From Marinobacter sp. F4216 (GTDB lineage: Bacteria; Pseudomonadota; Gammaproteobacteria; Pseudomonadales; Oleiphilaceae): 64,000 nt of DNA. How positions within the stretch are numbered: the stretch's first letter is position 1; each line of letters starts with the position of its first letter. Shown here piece by piece: positions 1-9,500 of the stretch. The notes beneath the pieces were generated by a model. It made no database searches, had not been told where the DNA came from, and saw nothing but the letters and a program-made list of their open reading frames with translations. Position numbers and translations under genes: made by a program. The stretch is taken from NCBI RefSeq assembly GCF_019931195.1, contig NZ_JAIOUO010000003.1, positions 310,001 through 374,000 on the forward strand. Direction: 5' to 3'.

Positions 1-1478
1 AGCTTCAACAGGCGATCCGGCTACTACAGCTATCTACCCTCGATCTCCAGCAAGAGATCCAGCAGGCTCTGGAATCCAACCCCATGCTGGAGACGTCGGA
101 AGATGACGAACAGCATCCGGACACCGCCAGCAACGACGCTGACAATTCCCAAAACGATACCGAAGCTGACGTTACGGCAGACGCCCCGTCCGAGGCTGAG
201 CAAGACTGGGACGAACCCGATCCCGGCCCCGACTGGTCGACCGAAAACGAGGCTCCCGACAACATTCCGGATGACCTGCCCGTCGACACAGCCTGGGACG
301 ATATCTACCAGTCTGCCCCAGCACCCGCTGCCCGAAACGACGACGAAAACGATCACGACTTCGAGACACGAAACTCGCCCACAGAAACCCTGCAGGATCA
401 CCTTGAGTGGCAGCTCAACCTCACCCCACTGAGTGAAAGGGACAGCGCTGTAGCCCACGCACTCCTGGATGCCGTGGATGACCGCGGCTACATCACCAGC
501 CCACTGGAAGAAATTCACGCCGGCCTGCTGGACGAGGAAGACGAGGACCCACTGGAACTGGACGAAGTGGAAGCGGTTCTGCATCGCCTGCAGCATTTTG
601 ATCCGCCCGGCGTGTTTGCCCGCGACCTTCAGGAATGCCTGCTGATCCAGCTGAACCAGCTTACGCCCGAAACCCCCTGGCTGGCCCAGGCCCGCCTGGT
701 GATTACTCACTACATCAACCTGCTTGGCAATCGGGATTACGCACAACTGCTGCGCAGGAGCCGGCTGAAAGAGGACCAACTTCGGGAAGTATTGGCGCTC
801 ATTACCAACCTGAACCCACGCCCCGGCGATTCCATTGACCGGGCGGAACCGGATTATGTGATTCCAGACGTGATTGTCAGGAAACACAGCGGTCGCTGGC
901 GCGTGGAGCTTAACCCTGAAATCGCACCGCGCATCCGCGTCAATGCAAGCTATGCTTCCCTTATAAAGCGAGCGGACAGCAGTGCTGACAACACCTACCT
1001 CCGGGATCAGCTGCAAGAGGCCAAATGGTTCATCAAAAGCCTGCAAAGCCGGAACGAAACCTTGCTGAAGGTCGCCACGCGCATTGTGGAGCACCAGCAA
1101 GGGTTTCTCGATCAGGGCGAAGAGGCCATGAAACCTCTGATCCTGTCAGACATTGCGCAGGCCGTCGAAATGCATGAATCGACGATTTCCAGGGTGACGA
1201 CGCAAAAATATATGCACACCCCACGGGGCATTTTCGAACTCAAGTACTTCTTCTCCAGCCATGTCAGTACCGATGAGGGTGGGGAGTGTTCTTCGACCGC
1301 CATCCGTGCAATGATCAAGAAACTGATTGCTGCAGAAACACCGAAAAAGCCGTTGAGCGATAGTAAAATTGCGGCCATGCTAGGAGAACAGGGCATCAGG
1401 GTGGCGCGACGCACGGTAGCCAAGTACCGGGAGGCCATGCATATTCCGCCGTCCAACGAGCGAAAACGACTGGTTTAG
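1..1478 (+). CDS. rpoN: RNA polymerase sigma-54 factor RpoN (5' end cut off)
   Basis: This is the alternative sigma factor that directs core RNA polymerase to -24/-12 promoters and needs AAA+ activators. The reading frame is open from base 3, so the true start lies outside the window; 491 codons are visible. The first visible residues are the Gln/Leu-rich region I. They are followed by a very acidic region II (about 87-380), the core-binding region, the helix-turn-helix and, close to the end, the invariant RpoN box [10 protein letters not shown] (1404-1433). Region II looks long and is rich in Asp/Glu/Pro. As in Pseudomonas, it is followed by hpf and the nitrogen-PTS genes. Identification is secure; only the N-terminus is missing. 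Confidence 0.97.
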   Translation, partial: LQQAIRLLQLSTLDLQQEIQQALESNPMLETSEDDEQHPDTASNDADNSQNDTEADVTADAPSEAEQDWDEPDPGPDWSTENEAPDNIPDDLPVDTAWDDIYQSAPAPAARNDDENDHDFETRNSPTETLQDHLEWQLNLTPLSERDSAVAHALLDAVDDRGYITSPLEEIHAGLLDEEDEDPLELDEVEAVLHRLQHFDPPGVFARDLQECLLIQLNQLTPETPWLAQARLVITHYINLLGNRDYAQLLRRSRLKEDQLREVLALITNLNPRPGDSIDRAEPDYVIPDVIVRKHSGRWRVELNPEIAPRIRVNASYASLIKRADSSADNTYLRDQLQEAKWFIKSLQSRNETLLKVATRIVEHQQGFLDQGEEAMKPLILSDIAQAVEMHESTISRVTTQKYMHTPRGIFELKYFFSSHVSTDEGGECSSTAIRAMIKKLIAAETPKKPLSDSKIAAMLGEQGIRVARRTVAKYREAMHIPPSNERKRLV

Positions 1479-1516
1479 GGGCATTCGGTCTGCAAGGGCA
1501 GCCCCTGAACATTTCT

Positions 1517-1567
1517 GCTGGTGCAGAACACCGCACCAGCGCTCAGCCCGGCCCCAGTTTGGGCCGG
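1517..1567 (+). other. Two consecutive hairpins between rpoN and hpf
   Basis: The rpoN-hpf gap holds two GC-rich inverted repeats. One has a perfect 8-bp stem (1517-1524 with 1533-1540). The other has a 7-bp stem (1548-1554 with 1561-1567). Neither is followed by a T-run, so they do not look like full intrinsic terminators. They may set mRNA stability or processing between the two cistrons. Seen in sequence; function inferred. Confidence 0.45.
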
Positions 1568-1590
1568 CATGATGACAACAGGAGACGCCT

Positions 1591-1899
1591 ATGCAACTCA
1601 ACATTTCAGGCCATCATGTAGAACTGACTCCCGCACTGAAGGATTACGTTTCAGAGAAATTCGAAAAACTGGAACGGCACTTTGACCACATCAACAATTG
1701 CCAGGTCACCCTGGAGGTGGAAAAGGTGCGCCAGCTGGCGGAAGCAACCATGCATGTGGTTGGCGGTGAAATTCACGCAAAGGCTGAAAACGAGGACATG
1801 TACGCGGCAATCGATGCCCTGATCGATAAGCTTGACCGCCAGATCCTCAAGCACAAGGAAAAGAACGTAGACCGTAAGCACGGTAACGGCTCCCGGTAG
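1591..1899 (+). CDS. hpf: Ribosome hibernation promoting factor (short HPF)
   Basis: A 102-residue protein of the HPF/RaiA (YhbH) family, which binds the decoding centre of the 30S subunit in stationary phase and promotes 100S ribosome dimers. The length fits the short HPF class with no C-terminal dimerisation extension. The N-terminus begins with the typical beta strand MQLNISGHHVELTPAL, and the lysine-rich tail ends in KNVDRKHGNGSR. ATG is preceded by an AGGAG at 1579-1583. It lies between rpoN and ptsN, as in most gammaproteobacteria, and is closed by its own intrinsic terminator. Identification is firm. Confidence 0.95.
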   Translation: MQLNISGHHVELTPALKDYVSEKFEKLERHFDHINNCQVTLEVEKVRQLAEATMHVVGGEIHAKAENEDMYAAIDALIDKLDRQILKHKEKNVDRKHGNGSR

Positions 1900-1929
1900 C
1901 GACCGGATCCGTGAACAACAGCGAATCGC

Positions 1930-1963
1930 GCTGCGGCCAGGGTATCCTGCCGCAGCTTTTTTT
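1930..1963 (+). terminator. Intrinsic terminator after hpf
   Basis: A perfect 8-bp GC-rich stem (1930-1937 with 1949-1956) with an 11-nt loop is followed at once by seven T residues (1957-1963). It separates rpoN-hpf from ptsN-rapZ-ptsO, so ptsN must depend on read-through or on its own promoter. Confidence 0.88.
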
Positions 1964-1983
1964 AACCGACATGCAGTCGATCC

Positions 1984-2454
1984 ATGAGCGACACATCCCT
2001 GACAATCGATAACATCCTTTTGCCCGAACTTTCCCTGTGCAGGATTCCTGCATCGAGCAAGAAACGGGTACTGGAGTCTATTGCCGAGCAAATTCACCAG
2101 CACGACGCCACGCTCAACGCAACGCAGATTTTCAACAACCTGGTGGCACGGGAGCGCCTTGGCAGCACCGGCATTGGCCAGGGCATCGCCATTCCCCACT
2201 GCCGACTGGAAGGCCTCGATCATGTCATCGGTGTTCTGGTAACACTGGAACAAAGCATTGATTTCGACGCCATCGACAACCAGCCTGTCGATCTGGTTTT
2301 TGCCCTGATCGTGCCAAAGGAAGCAACCAGCGAGCACCTTGAACTGCTGAGCCAGCTGGCGGAGAAGTTCAACGATCGTGCATTTTGCGACCGGCTTCGC
2401 CAGTGCGAAGCGTCCGGCACCCTCTACCAGCACATGACCGCCGGAAACCCGTAA
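1984..2454 (+). CDS. ptsN: Nitrogen-PTS EIIA component PtsN
   Basis: EIIA-Ntr is the terminal phospho-acceptor of the regulatory nitrogen PTS (PtsP to NPr to PtsN). It acts by protein contacts, for example on potassium transport and on sigma-54 promoters, rather than in sugar uptake. The 156-residue length matches the family. The phosphorylated histidine is visible as H72 in GIAIPHCRLEG. It lies just downstream of the hpf terminator and 30 bp ahead of rapZ. The upstream kinase PtsP is not in the window. Confidence 0.95.
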   Translation: MSDTSLTIDNILLPELSLCRIPASSKKRVLESIAEQIHQHDATLNATQIFNNLVARERLGSTGIGQGIAIPHCRLEGLDHVIGVLVTLEQSIDFDAIDNQPVDLVFALIVPKEATSEHLELLSQLAEKFNDRAFCDRLRQCEASGTLYQHMTAGNP

Positions 2455-2484
2455 TCATTCATCGACAGGGGAGGCTGAGAAACC

Positions 2485-3369
2485 ATGAAACTGATTATCG
2501 TCAGTGGCAGGTCTGGTTCCGGTAAAAGTACAGCGCTCCATGTACTGGAAGATCTCGGCTACTACTGCATCGACAACCTGCCAATCGGTCTGCTGTTCCC
2601 GCTGACTCAGGAAGCCACCGAGCATGCGACACCGGGCAGGCTCAGCAAAATGGCCGTGAGCATCGATGCCAGGAACCTGTCCGGGGAACTGAGCAACTTC
2701 GAGGATATATACCGCCAGCTGAAATCGACAGCCCTCCAGGTTGAGATCATTTTCCTCGATGCGGACGAACAGTCGTTACTCCAGCGCTTTCACGCTACCA
2801 GACGCAAACATCCACTGAGCGATGATAAAACGTCCCTCCGGGAAGCCATTCACAACGAAAAAAACCTGCTGGAACCCCTATCCAAACTGGCCGATCTCTA
2901 TATTGACACCACCGGCACGTCGATTTACGAACTGCGCGACATGGTCAAGCAACGCGTGGTCGGACGTAAAGACCAGGAACTGGCTCTGCTCATCCAGTCC
3001 TTTGGTTTCAAGCATGGCGTTCCGCTGGATTCGGATTATGTCTTCGATGTGCGCTGTCTGCCCAACCCCTACTGGGATCACAGCCTGCGCAACTACACCG
3101 GTCTGGACCAACCCGTTATCGATTTCCTGGAGCAGGAGCCAGCCAGCCGAAAAATGGTGGATGACCTGATCGGATTTCTGGAGAGCTGGCTGCCGGCGTT
3201 TGCCGACAGTAACCGCAGTTACATGACCATTTCCATTGGCTGCACCGGTGGCCAGCATCGCTCGGTGTTTGTCAGCGAACAGCTGTGCCAGCATTTTCGA
3301 CGTCGCTACGGCAACGTTCAGTTAAGGCATTCAGAACTGCCTCATCTGCAACTGCCTGACAACAACTGA
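2485..3369 (+). CDS. rapZ: RNase adapter protein RapZ
   Basis: A nucleotide-binding RNA-binding protein. In enterics it delivers the GlmZ small RNA to RNase E and so tunes glucosamine-6-phosphate synthesis; in other gammaproteobacteria the role is less clear. The protein has 294 residues. The P-loop GRSGSGKST is at residues 8-16, and the conserved C-terminal domain includes IGCTGGQHRSV. It is preceded by a GGGAGG ribosome site (about 2467-2473) and sits between ptsN and ptsO, the standard arrangement. Identification is secure; whether a GlmZ-like RNA exists here cannot be seen. Confidence 0.96.
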   Translation: MKLIIVSGRSGSGKSTALHVLEDLGYYCIDNLPIGLLFPLTQEATEHATPGRLSKMAVSIDARNLSGELSNFEDIYRQLKSTALQVEIIFLDADEQSLLQRFHATRRKHPLSDDKTSLREAIHNEKNLLEPLSKLADLYIDTTGTSIYELRDMVKQRVVGRKDQELALLIQSFGFKHGVPLDSDYVFDVRCLPNPYWDHSLRNYTGLDQPVIDFLEQEPASRKMVDDLIGFLESWLPAFADSNRSYMTISIGCTGGQHRSVFVSEQLCQHFRRRYGNVQLRHSELPHLQLPDNN

Positions 3370-3376
3370 TCTGGAT

Positions 3377-3646
3377 ATGATTCGGCGCCCTATCACCATC
3401 ATTAACAAGCTTGGTCTCCATGCCCGTGCCACTGCCAAGCTGGTGGCCACTGCCTCGGAGTTCGACAGCAACGTGCGAATTCACGGCAAAGGCCGGGAGG
3501 TGGATGCCAAGAACATCATGCAAGTCATGATGTTGGCCGCCAGCCAAGGCACCGAAGTCGAGCTGGTGGCCGATGGCCCGGACGAAGAAGCTGCAGTGGA
3601 TGCCTTAACCGCCCTCATCAACGACTATTTCGGCGAGGGTGAGTAA
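3377..3646 (+). CDS. ptsO: Nitrogen-PTS phosphocarrier NPr (HPr family)
   Basis: A small HPr-like protein of 89 residues that relays phosphate from PtsP to PtsN. The active-site histidine H15 lies in NKLGLHARATAKL, and the second HPr motif region contains KNIMQVMMLAAS. It starts 7 nt after the rapZ stop, indicating translational coupling within one operon. It is not sugar-PTS HPr: no ptsI or crr is nearby, and the neighbours are the nitrogen-PTS genes. Confidence 0.95.
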   Translation: MIRRPITIINKLGLHARATAKLVATASEFDSNVRIHGKGREVDAKNIMQVMMLAASQGTEVELVADGPDEEAAVDALTALINDYFGEGE

Positions 3647-3707
3647 GGCTACGTTACGCGCCAGATTTACCTGAACGTCCCCCCTCACCAAGACACCCTA
3701 ACTCCGC

Positions 3708-3713
3708 TATAAT
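3708..3713 (+). promoter_or_regulatory. Candidate -10 element for mgtE
   Basis: A perfect TATAAT hexamer lies 29 nt before the mgtE start. A -35 at the expected distance is poor (TCACCA around 3685-3690). mgtE probably has its own promoter here. No long Mg2+-sensing leader is possible, because the 5' UTR would be only about 20 nt. Confidence 0.5.
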
Positions 3714-3741
3714 GCAGGGGTTTTCTGACTGCAGGTAATCC

Positions 3742-5103
3742 ATGACAGACATACTGGAAAAAAGTCAGGCTCGCCAGCGGCTACGCTCCCTGAGCGAAGC
3801 CCTAGACAGCGGATCCCTGAAGCAGGTCGCCCGTATCCTGAATGGCGGCCTGAGCCCCAGTGATATTGCCCACCTTCTGGAATCGTCCCCTCCTCGCCAG
3901 CGCGCCCTGCTCTGGAATCTGGTGGACAAACAGCTCGAAGGTGAGGTTCTCCAGTACCTGAGCGATGACATCCGGGGTTACTTCCTGAGCCAGCTGAACG
4001 TTCAGGAACTGGCCGACATCATCGAGGACTTCGAGTCCGATGACCTCGCCGACTTGCTTCAGCAACTTCCTGATACGGTCATCCAGGAAGTGCTCGACAC
4101 CATGGATGAGCAGGATCGCCAGCGGGTCGAGGAAGTCCTGTCCTACCCGGAGGACACCGCCGGCGGCCTGATGAACACGGACACCATTACGGTCCGTCCG
4201 GACATCAGTATCGACGTTGTCCTTCGTTACCTGCGCCGTCACCGCAACCTGCCCCCCATGACCGACAGCCTGATCGTGGTCAGCCGTCGGGATGACTTCA
4301 TCGGCATGTTGCCGATCACCACCATGCTGGTGTCCAACCCGGCTTCCACCGTCCGGGAAGTGATGGACACAGACATCGAGCCGATACCGGTGGAACTGCA
4401 AGACACCAAGGTAGCGACACTGTTCGAGCGCTACGACCTGATCTCGGCGCCAGTGGTCAATGATGATGGCAAGCTATTGGGCCGAATCACCATTGATGAC
4501 GTGGTCGATGTTATTCGGGAAGAGGCCGACCACTCCCTGATGAGCATGGCGGGTCTGGATGAAGACGAAGATACCTTTGCTCCGGTCTGGAAAACCACCC
4601 GCCGGCGCGCCGTATGGCTGGGCATTAATCTGATCACAGCCTTCATTGCCGCCGGTGTCATCGGCCTGTTTGAAGAGACCATTTCCAAGGTCGTTGCCTT
4701 GGCGGTCCTTATGCCGATTGTTGCCAGCATGGGCGGCATCGCCGGTAGCCAAACCCTGACTCTGGTTATCCGCGGCATGGCTGTCGGCCAGATCAGCGGC
4801 GCCAATGTGGGCTGGCTGTTAAACCGGGAATTCCTGTCCGGGGTATTGAATGGGCTGTTCTGGGCCCTGGTGGTGGCCGCCGCGGCCGCCCTCTGGTTCA
4901 ACGATATGCTGATCGGTGCCATCATTGCCGCCGCACTGGTCATTAACCTGGTTGCAGCGGCTCTGGTTGGAACGGTTTTACCCCTGTTTCTCAAATCCAG
5001 GAACATTGACCCGGCACTGGCCGGCAGCGTTATCCTGACGACTGTCACCGATGTGGTGGGTTTCATGGCGTTCCTTGGCCTGGCCACCATCTTTTACGGC
5101 TAA
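3742..5103 (+). CDS. mgtE: Magnesium transporter/channel MgtE
   Basis: A 453-residue MgtE-family Mg2+ channel of the inner membrane. The N-terminal helical superhelix domain (about residues 1-130) is followed by a pair of CBS domains (about 131-255). A plug helix with VWKTTRRRAVWLGINL leads into the five-helix transmembrane domain (about 280-453). The acidic stretch just before the membrane part (EDEDTFAP) is typical of the cytosolic Mg2+ sensor. The gene stands 95 bp after ptsO behind a good -10 element and is followed closely by darP. The start ATG is unambiguous. Confidence 0.95.
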   Translation: MTDILEKSQARQRLRSLSEALDSGSLKQVARILNGGLSPSDIAHLLESSPPRQRALLWNLVDKQLEGEVLQYLSDDIRGYFLSQLNVQELADIIEDFESDDLADLLQQLPDTVIQEVLDTMDEQDRQRVEEVLSYPEDTAGGLMNTDTITVRPDISIDVVLRYLRRHRNLPPMTDSLIVVSRRDDFIGMLPITTMLVSNPASTVREVMDTDIEPIPVELQDTKVATLFERYDLISAPVVNDDGKLLGRITIDDVVDVIREEADHSLMSMAGLDEDEDTFAPVWKTTRRRAVWLGINLITAFIAAGVIGLFEETISKVVALAVLMPIVASMGGIAGSQTLTLVIRGMAVGQISGANVGWLLNREFLSGVLNGLFWALVVAAAAALWFNDMLIGAIIAAALVINLVAAALVGTVLPLFLKSRNIDPALAGSVILTTVTDVVGFMAFLGLATIFYG

Positions 5104-5137
5104 CGGACAGCCTCTGACCCGAGTATACGGATCCATC

Positions 5138-5668
5138 ATGAGCGAACACGATTCCTACGAAGACGACGAGTTTGGAAAAAGTAAATCCCAGCTCAAGCGC
5201 GAAATGCAGGCACTGCAGGACCTTGGTAAACGAATGCTCGAACTGAGCCGCGACCAGCTGGACACACTGCCAATCAGCGAAACCCTCAAATCCGCCGTGG
5301 CAGAGTCCCACCGGATCCGCCAGCATGAGGCCCGGCGACGTCACTTGCAGTACATTGGCAAAGTCATTCGCCGGGAAGATGATCCCGATGGTATCAAGCG
5401 GGCGATTGATGCATTCGACGCCGGTAGCGAAGAACACACCCGCCGGCATCATTTGGCCGAACGCTGGCGCGATCGTATGATTTCCGAAGGCGACAGTGCG
5501 GTCGGGGAGTTTTTCAGCTATTGCCCGACCTCCGACCTACAGCACCTCCGTAATCTGGCCCGTAACGCCCGCAAAGATCTGGAAAAAGAGAAGAACACGG
5601 GACAGGCGAAGAAGCTGTTCCGCTACCTGCGAGAATGCATTGACGACGCCGAAGCCGAAAATCCCTGA
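5138..5668 (+). CDS. darP: Ribosome biogenesis factor DarP (YjgA)
   Basis: A member of the YjgA/DarP family, a late 50S assembly factor that promotes peptidyl transferase centre maturation. The ATG at 5138 gives 176 residues, close to the family length. The upstream in-frame extension overlaps mgtE and has no family resemblance. The protein is helical and highly charged, with conserved KSKSQLKREMQALQDLGK near the start and LFRYLRECIDDAE near the end. It converges with the nitrilase gene on the minus strand, with 21 nt between the two stops. Confidence 0.92.
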   Translation: MSEHDSYEDDEFGKSKSQLKREMQALQDLGKRMLELSRDQLDTLPISETLKSAVAESHRIRQHEARRRHLQYIGKVIRREDDPDGIKRAIDAFDAGSEEHTRRHHLAERWRDRMISEGDSAVGEFFSYCPTSDLQHLRNLARNARKDLEKEKNTGQAKKLFRYLRECIDDAEAENP

Positions 5669-5689
5669 GAAAGCAGTGCAGCCACTGCC

Positions 5690-6532
5690 TTAAAGCCGGC
5701 GATGCTCCCAGACGGGCATCCGCTTTCTCAGCTCCGTTAACTGCTCCATATTCAGATCTCCGGAGACAATTCCCGGCCCCTCCTGATCCCGTTCAGAGAC
5801 TACCCTGCCCCATGGGTCGCAGATCAGTGAATGGCCATAGGTTTTGCGCCGCTCACTGTTCTGCCCGCCCTGGTTGGGGGCCACGATCCACAACTGGTTT
5901 TCGATGGCACGCGCCCGAATCAGAGCGTGCCAGTGCGCCTCGCCTGTCTGCCAGGTAAAGGCACTGGGAAGGCAGGCCCAAGTGGCACCTTTCTCTCGAA
6001 GTGCGCGGAACAGTTCGGGGAAGCGCAGGTCGTAACAAATCGCCATACCAACAACACCCGCCGGTGTGTCCACCGTTACCACCTGGTCACCCGGCTCGAA
6101 GGTATCCGATTCCCGGTACTGGCCGTGGGCGTCCTCAACCATCGCGTCAAACAGGTGGATTTTGTCGTAGCGAGCCACCTGGTGCCCGTTGGCGTCATAA
6201 ACCAGGCAACTGGATCGGACCCGGTCGTCAATGCGCGAACCGTCGGGCCTGGTGGCGACGGGCAGTGAGCCGCCGACAATCCATATGCCTAATTCCCTGG
6301 CCCGGTCAGCCAGAAAACGACGGATCAGACCATCACCCTCAACTTCCCGATTGCCACAACGGATCATCTGGTCGGTAGCCAATACCGCAAAATTTTCTGG
6401 CAGAACAGCAACAGCCGCGCCCTTCGCGGCGGCCTGTTCGAGCAGCCGGCCGGCCTCTTTCAGATTGACGTCGATATCGCGGCCGCTGACCATTTGAATG
6501 GCTGCCACTCGTTGAGACTGTGCTGCTGTCAT
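5690..6532 (-). CDS. Carbon-nitrogen hydrolase (nitrilase superfamily, Nit-like amidase)
   Basis: A 280-residue nitrilase-superfamily amidase. The Glu-Lys-Cys triad is visible as E46 (LPENF), K124 (RYDKIHLFD) and C166 (AICYDLRFPEL). The combination of these motifs and the position behind yhdP resembles the Nit1/Nit2-type omega-amidase or deaminated-glutathione amidase group. The precise substrate cannot be read from sequence. The start is 12 nt from the yhdP stop, so it is the last gene of the mre-rng-yhdP operon; in Pseudomonas a similar gene sits next to tldD at this place. Confidence 0.88.
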   Translation of the reverse strand: MTAAQSQRVAAIQMVSGRDIDVNLKEAGRLLEQAAAKGAAVAVLPENFAVLATDQMIRCGNREVEGDGLIRRFLADRARELGIWIVGGSLPVATRPDGSRIDDRVRSSCLVYDANGHQVARYDKIHLFDAMVEDAHGQYRESDTFEPGDQVVTVDTPAGVVGMAICYDLRFPELFRALREKGATWACLPSAFTWQTGEAHWHALIRARAIENQLWIVAPNQGGQNSERRKTYGHSLICDPWGRVVSERDQEGPGIVSGDLNMEQLTELRKRMPVWEHRRL

Positions 6533-6543
6533 AACCCCTCCTG

Positions 6544-9500
6544 TTACTGGCCGGTATCAAAGACCCGTTGAAGTGAAACCTCTGGATTATCCCAGGTACC
6601 GCCGACACGGTAGGTGGCACTGGTCAGCTTGCTGAGCGGGTCTCCAAGGACTTTATCCAGGACAAAAAGAGCCCCACCGATCGGGGCACCCGCCCCCATC
6701 AACAGGGCCGCCAGCGGCAGGTTCTGAGTCAAGGGAAGCACAACCACCAGCTTCATATCCAGGCTTTCCTGCACCATGTTGGTAGCACCTACTAGCCGGA
6801 AGGCACCCGAAGGCCCAACTACCTGAAGCTCCGGGTCCAGCGTGAGCAGCCCCTCTGTGATCTGAGCCTGCCCGGAAATCGCATCGAAGGCCACACCACG
6901 CTCATAAAGGTCTGAAAAATCCAGTTTCAAACGGCGCCAGAGCGTGTCGGCATTGAGCAGGTTGAACACCCGGAACAACTGAGCGGTATTGTTTTGTTCC
7001 AGTATGACCCCTTCGTCAAGCCTGAGCTGGACCGATCCACTCAGTCGCCTGATGCCGAACTCGTCCGGCCGGCCGGGCCAGTCAACATCAAGCTCGATGT
7101 TGGTTGTTTTGTTGGTGAGCGGCACATCGTAGCCCAGGAGTGGGCCCAGATCGTTCAGCGCCCCGCCCGAAATCTGCCCGTTGAATCGCGTGGTTTCACG
7201 CGCACCGACAATACTCCAGACCATATCGCCCACAACACTCAGCGAACTCAGCCTCCCTTCGATGCCTTCAACACTCAATCGCTCGGCTTCCGGACGCAGA
7301 CGAAAAGCCCAGGAGCCCACCGACTCAGTATCCAGTTGCAGATCGGCGATCGTGACATCGATGTCTGGCCAGTCTCCCATTCCCAGTGATCGGAAGGCTT
7401 CGAGCTGCTCTTCCAAGGTTAGCAGGCTTCTGGCATCGTCTTCGTCATTGTCGCCACGCCTGAGTCGAAGCGTCTCGATGTCGGCCACCACAATGCCTTG
7501 CTCCGGCACAACCAGGCGCCCCTCCACCCGCTCCGAGCGAGCATCAATGATCCACCGATCCTCCAGAGCCGTTGCTTCGAGCTGGATATTTTCGAGACGC
7601 TGGTCCTTGAGATACAGGTGCTTCACGTTGAGATCCAGCCCTGAGTCCCTGAAAAGCAGGGAAAAGGCCGCGCGATTCTCCCAATCGGCGATGATCTCAA
7701 TTCCACCGTCGGCCCCGGGGTTCACGATGGCTTTCAGGGGCGCAACCTCATCGGCAGTCTTGCCCAGCGCACCAGGCCAGTCCAGAGCCACCCCCCTCAG
7801 ACCGGAACGCAGATTCACTCCCGGACTGGAGTTGTCCCCCATCTTCAGCTCGGCCACATAGGAAACCGTTCCGCTTACCCCGAAACCCGCTCCCTCGTCG
7901 CGCCCGGCGAGACGAAACAGGTCCGGCACAGACATCTGGCCCCACTGACGCACGGAAACGCCCGAGTCGTTTGCGGATGAAGCCAGGGTGATCTCTACCG
8001 GTTGGCCGAGAAACCGGGCACTCAAACCCAGGCCAGAAATACCGGATTCGGTCTGGTAGCTAATTTCACCAGTGATACCCTGCCACCCCAGATCAGCAGT
8101 GGGATAACGCACCGAGCCCGACTCAGTCTTCACCTGCAGGTCGACGACTGGTTCCGCTTCACTGCTTAACGGCAGCGCGATCGACAGTGCCATCTGGTAA
8201 TCGCCGTCAATATCCAATTCAGCAGCCCGCTCGGAAGCGATTTCCCCGAGTGGGCTGTTTTTCAGCCAGAAGCCAATCGCTTCACCGGGAAATTCTCCGG
8301 CAGCGTTCACACGTACCACCGTGTCGCCGTCTTCAGAGGCAACCTGGACGTCACTCGGCTCAAGCGTGATGCCCCCGGTGCGAGCCGAATCCAGGCTCAC
8401 ATTGGTTACCCCGTCCTGCACAACCACCCGCCCACTGGCTCCGGACACCACGGGCCAGCGTTCGTGATAGGCCACGGTCGCTTTGTCAAAGCCGAATTCC
8501 ATTGACGACTCAAAGGAGCCCTTGGCCGCCAGGGCGCCAATCTGGCCGCTGCCCCGGTAATAACCGGAAATATTATCTGCTGTTTGGATGGCCTCGGTCA
8601 GCCAGTCGTAGAGACCCGGGTTGAGGGGTTTATCTGGTAAAAATGCGGACAGCGTCTGCTCATTGCCATTCGCGACACCAACATCGAGTTCCAGCCCGGT
8701 CGGCTCCTCGGGTGCCTTGGCCAGCTCAAAAGCGCCGGTAAAGCGGGTGTCTTTCCCATACTGTAGATTCAGGTTCTCGGAGAACACCCTGAACCCTGTG
8801 TTATCGAATTGCCACGACACGCGACCGTTGAACCCCGGAAATAACCACCCTTGGCTATACAGCCCCGGGAAAGCCATGCCGACTGGCCCATCCTCGCTGG
8901 TAAGGTCAACATATCCCGCTTCACGATCCAGCCAGAGCTGACCCGCCACGCCACTCAGGGCCGGAGCGCCACCGAACGCCTCGACACGCACGTCTCGCAG
9001 CTGCCCCCCGAACTCAAAGCTGCTTTCCGGGTCTTTGGGAAACCAGAGCGTAACCCCGTCAAGAAACCCCTCCGGTCGATAATTGACCAGTGCGTTTGAA
9101 GCGGGTTCTGGCAGGACGGGAAGTGCCGACAGCAGGCGCTGTATGGGCCCGAGAGGCAACGCATCGGCACTGGCCAGCAAGCCGTTTTCAGACGGAACCA
9201 TACTCAGGCTGAATGGTGACACCTTGTCTGCGTTCCACTGCCACTGAAGTTCCTGAAGGTGCCACTCGCCAGGCTGTTCTGACACATCGGCCGCTTCGCT
9301 CCCGGAGGCCACCGAAGACAGGGGGTGCCCCGATCGCCGCCAGCCAAATCGCGCCTGTATATTTTCGATGGGCGCCAGGGATTCGTTACCAACCGATAGC
9401 TGAAGATAAGGGGTATTGAGACGTCCGTTAACCTGCTGAACCTCGCCATCCTGAAAGGTAAGCCAGGCCTCGCCACCCAGATCGACACCTTCAACCCGAA

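Noticed and set aside
2142-2163. A TGGCAC...TTGG string resembling a sigma-54 promoter
   Set aside because: The spacing between the -24 and -12 elements is wrong and it lies inside ptsN.
5673-5688. A 6-bp hairpin between convergent darP and the nitrilase gene as a terminator
   Set aside because: The stem is short and no T-run follows on either strand, so it is not listed as a feature.
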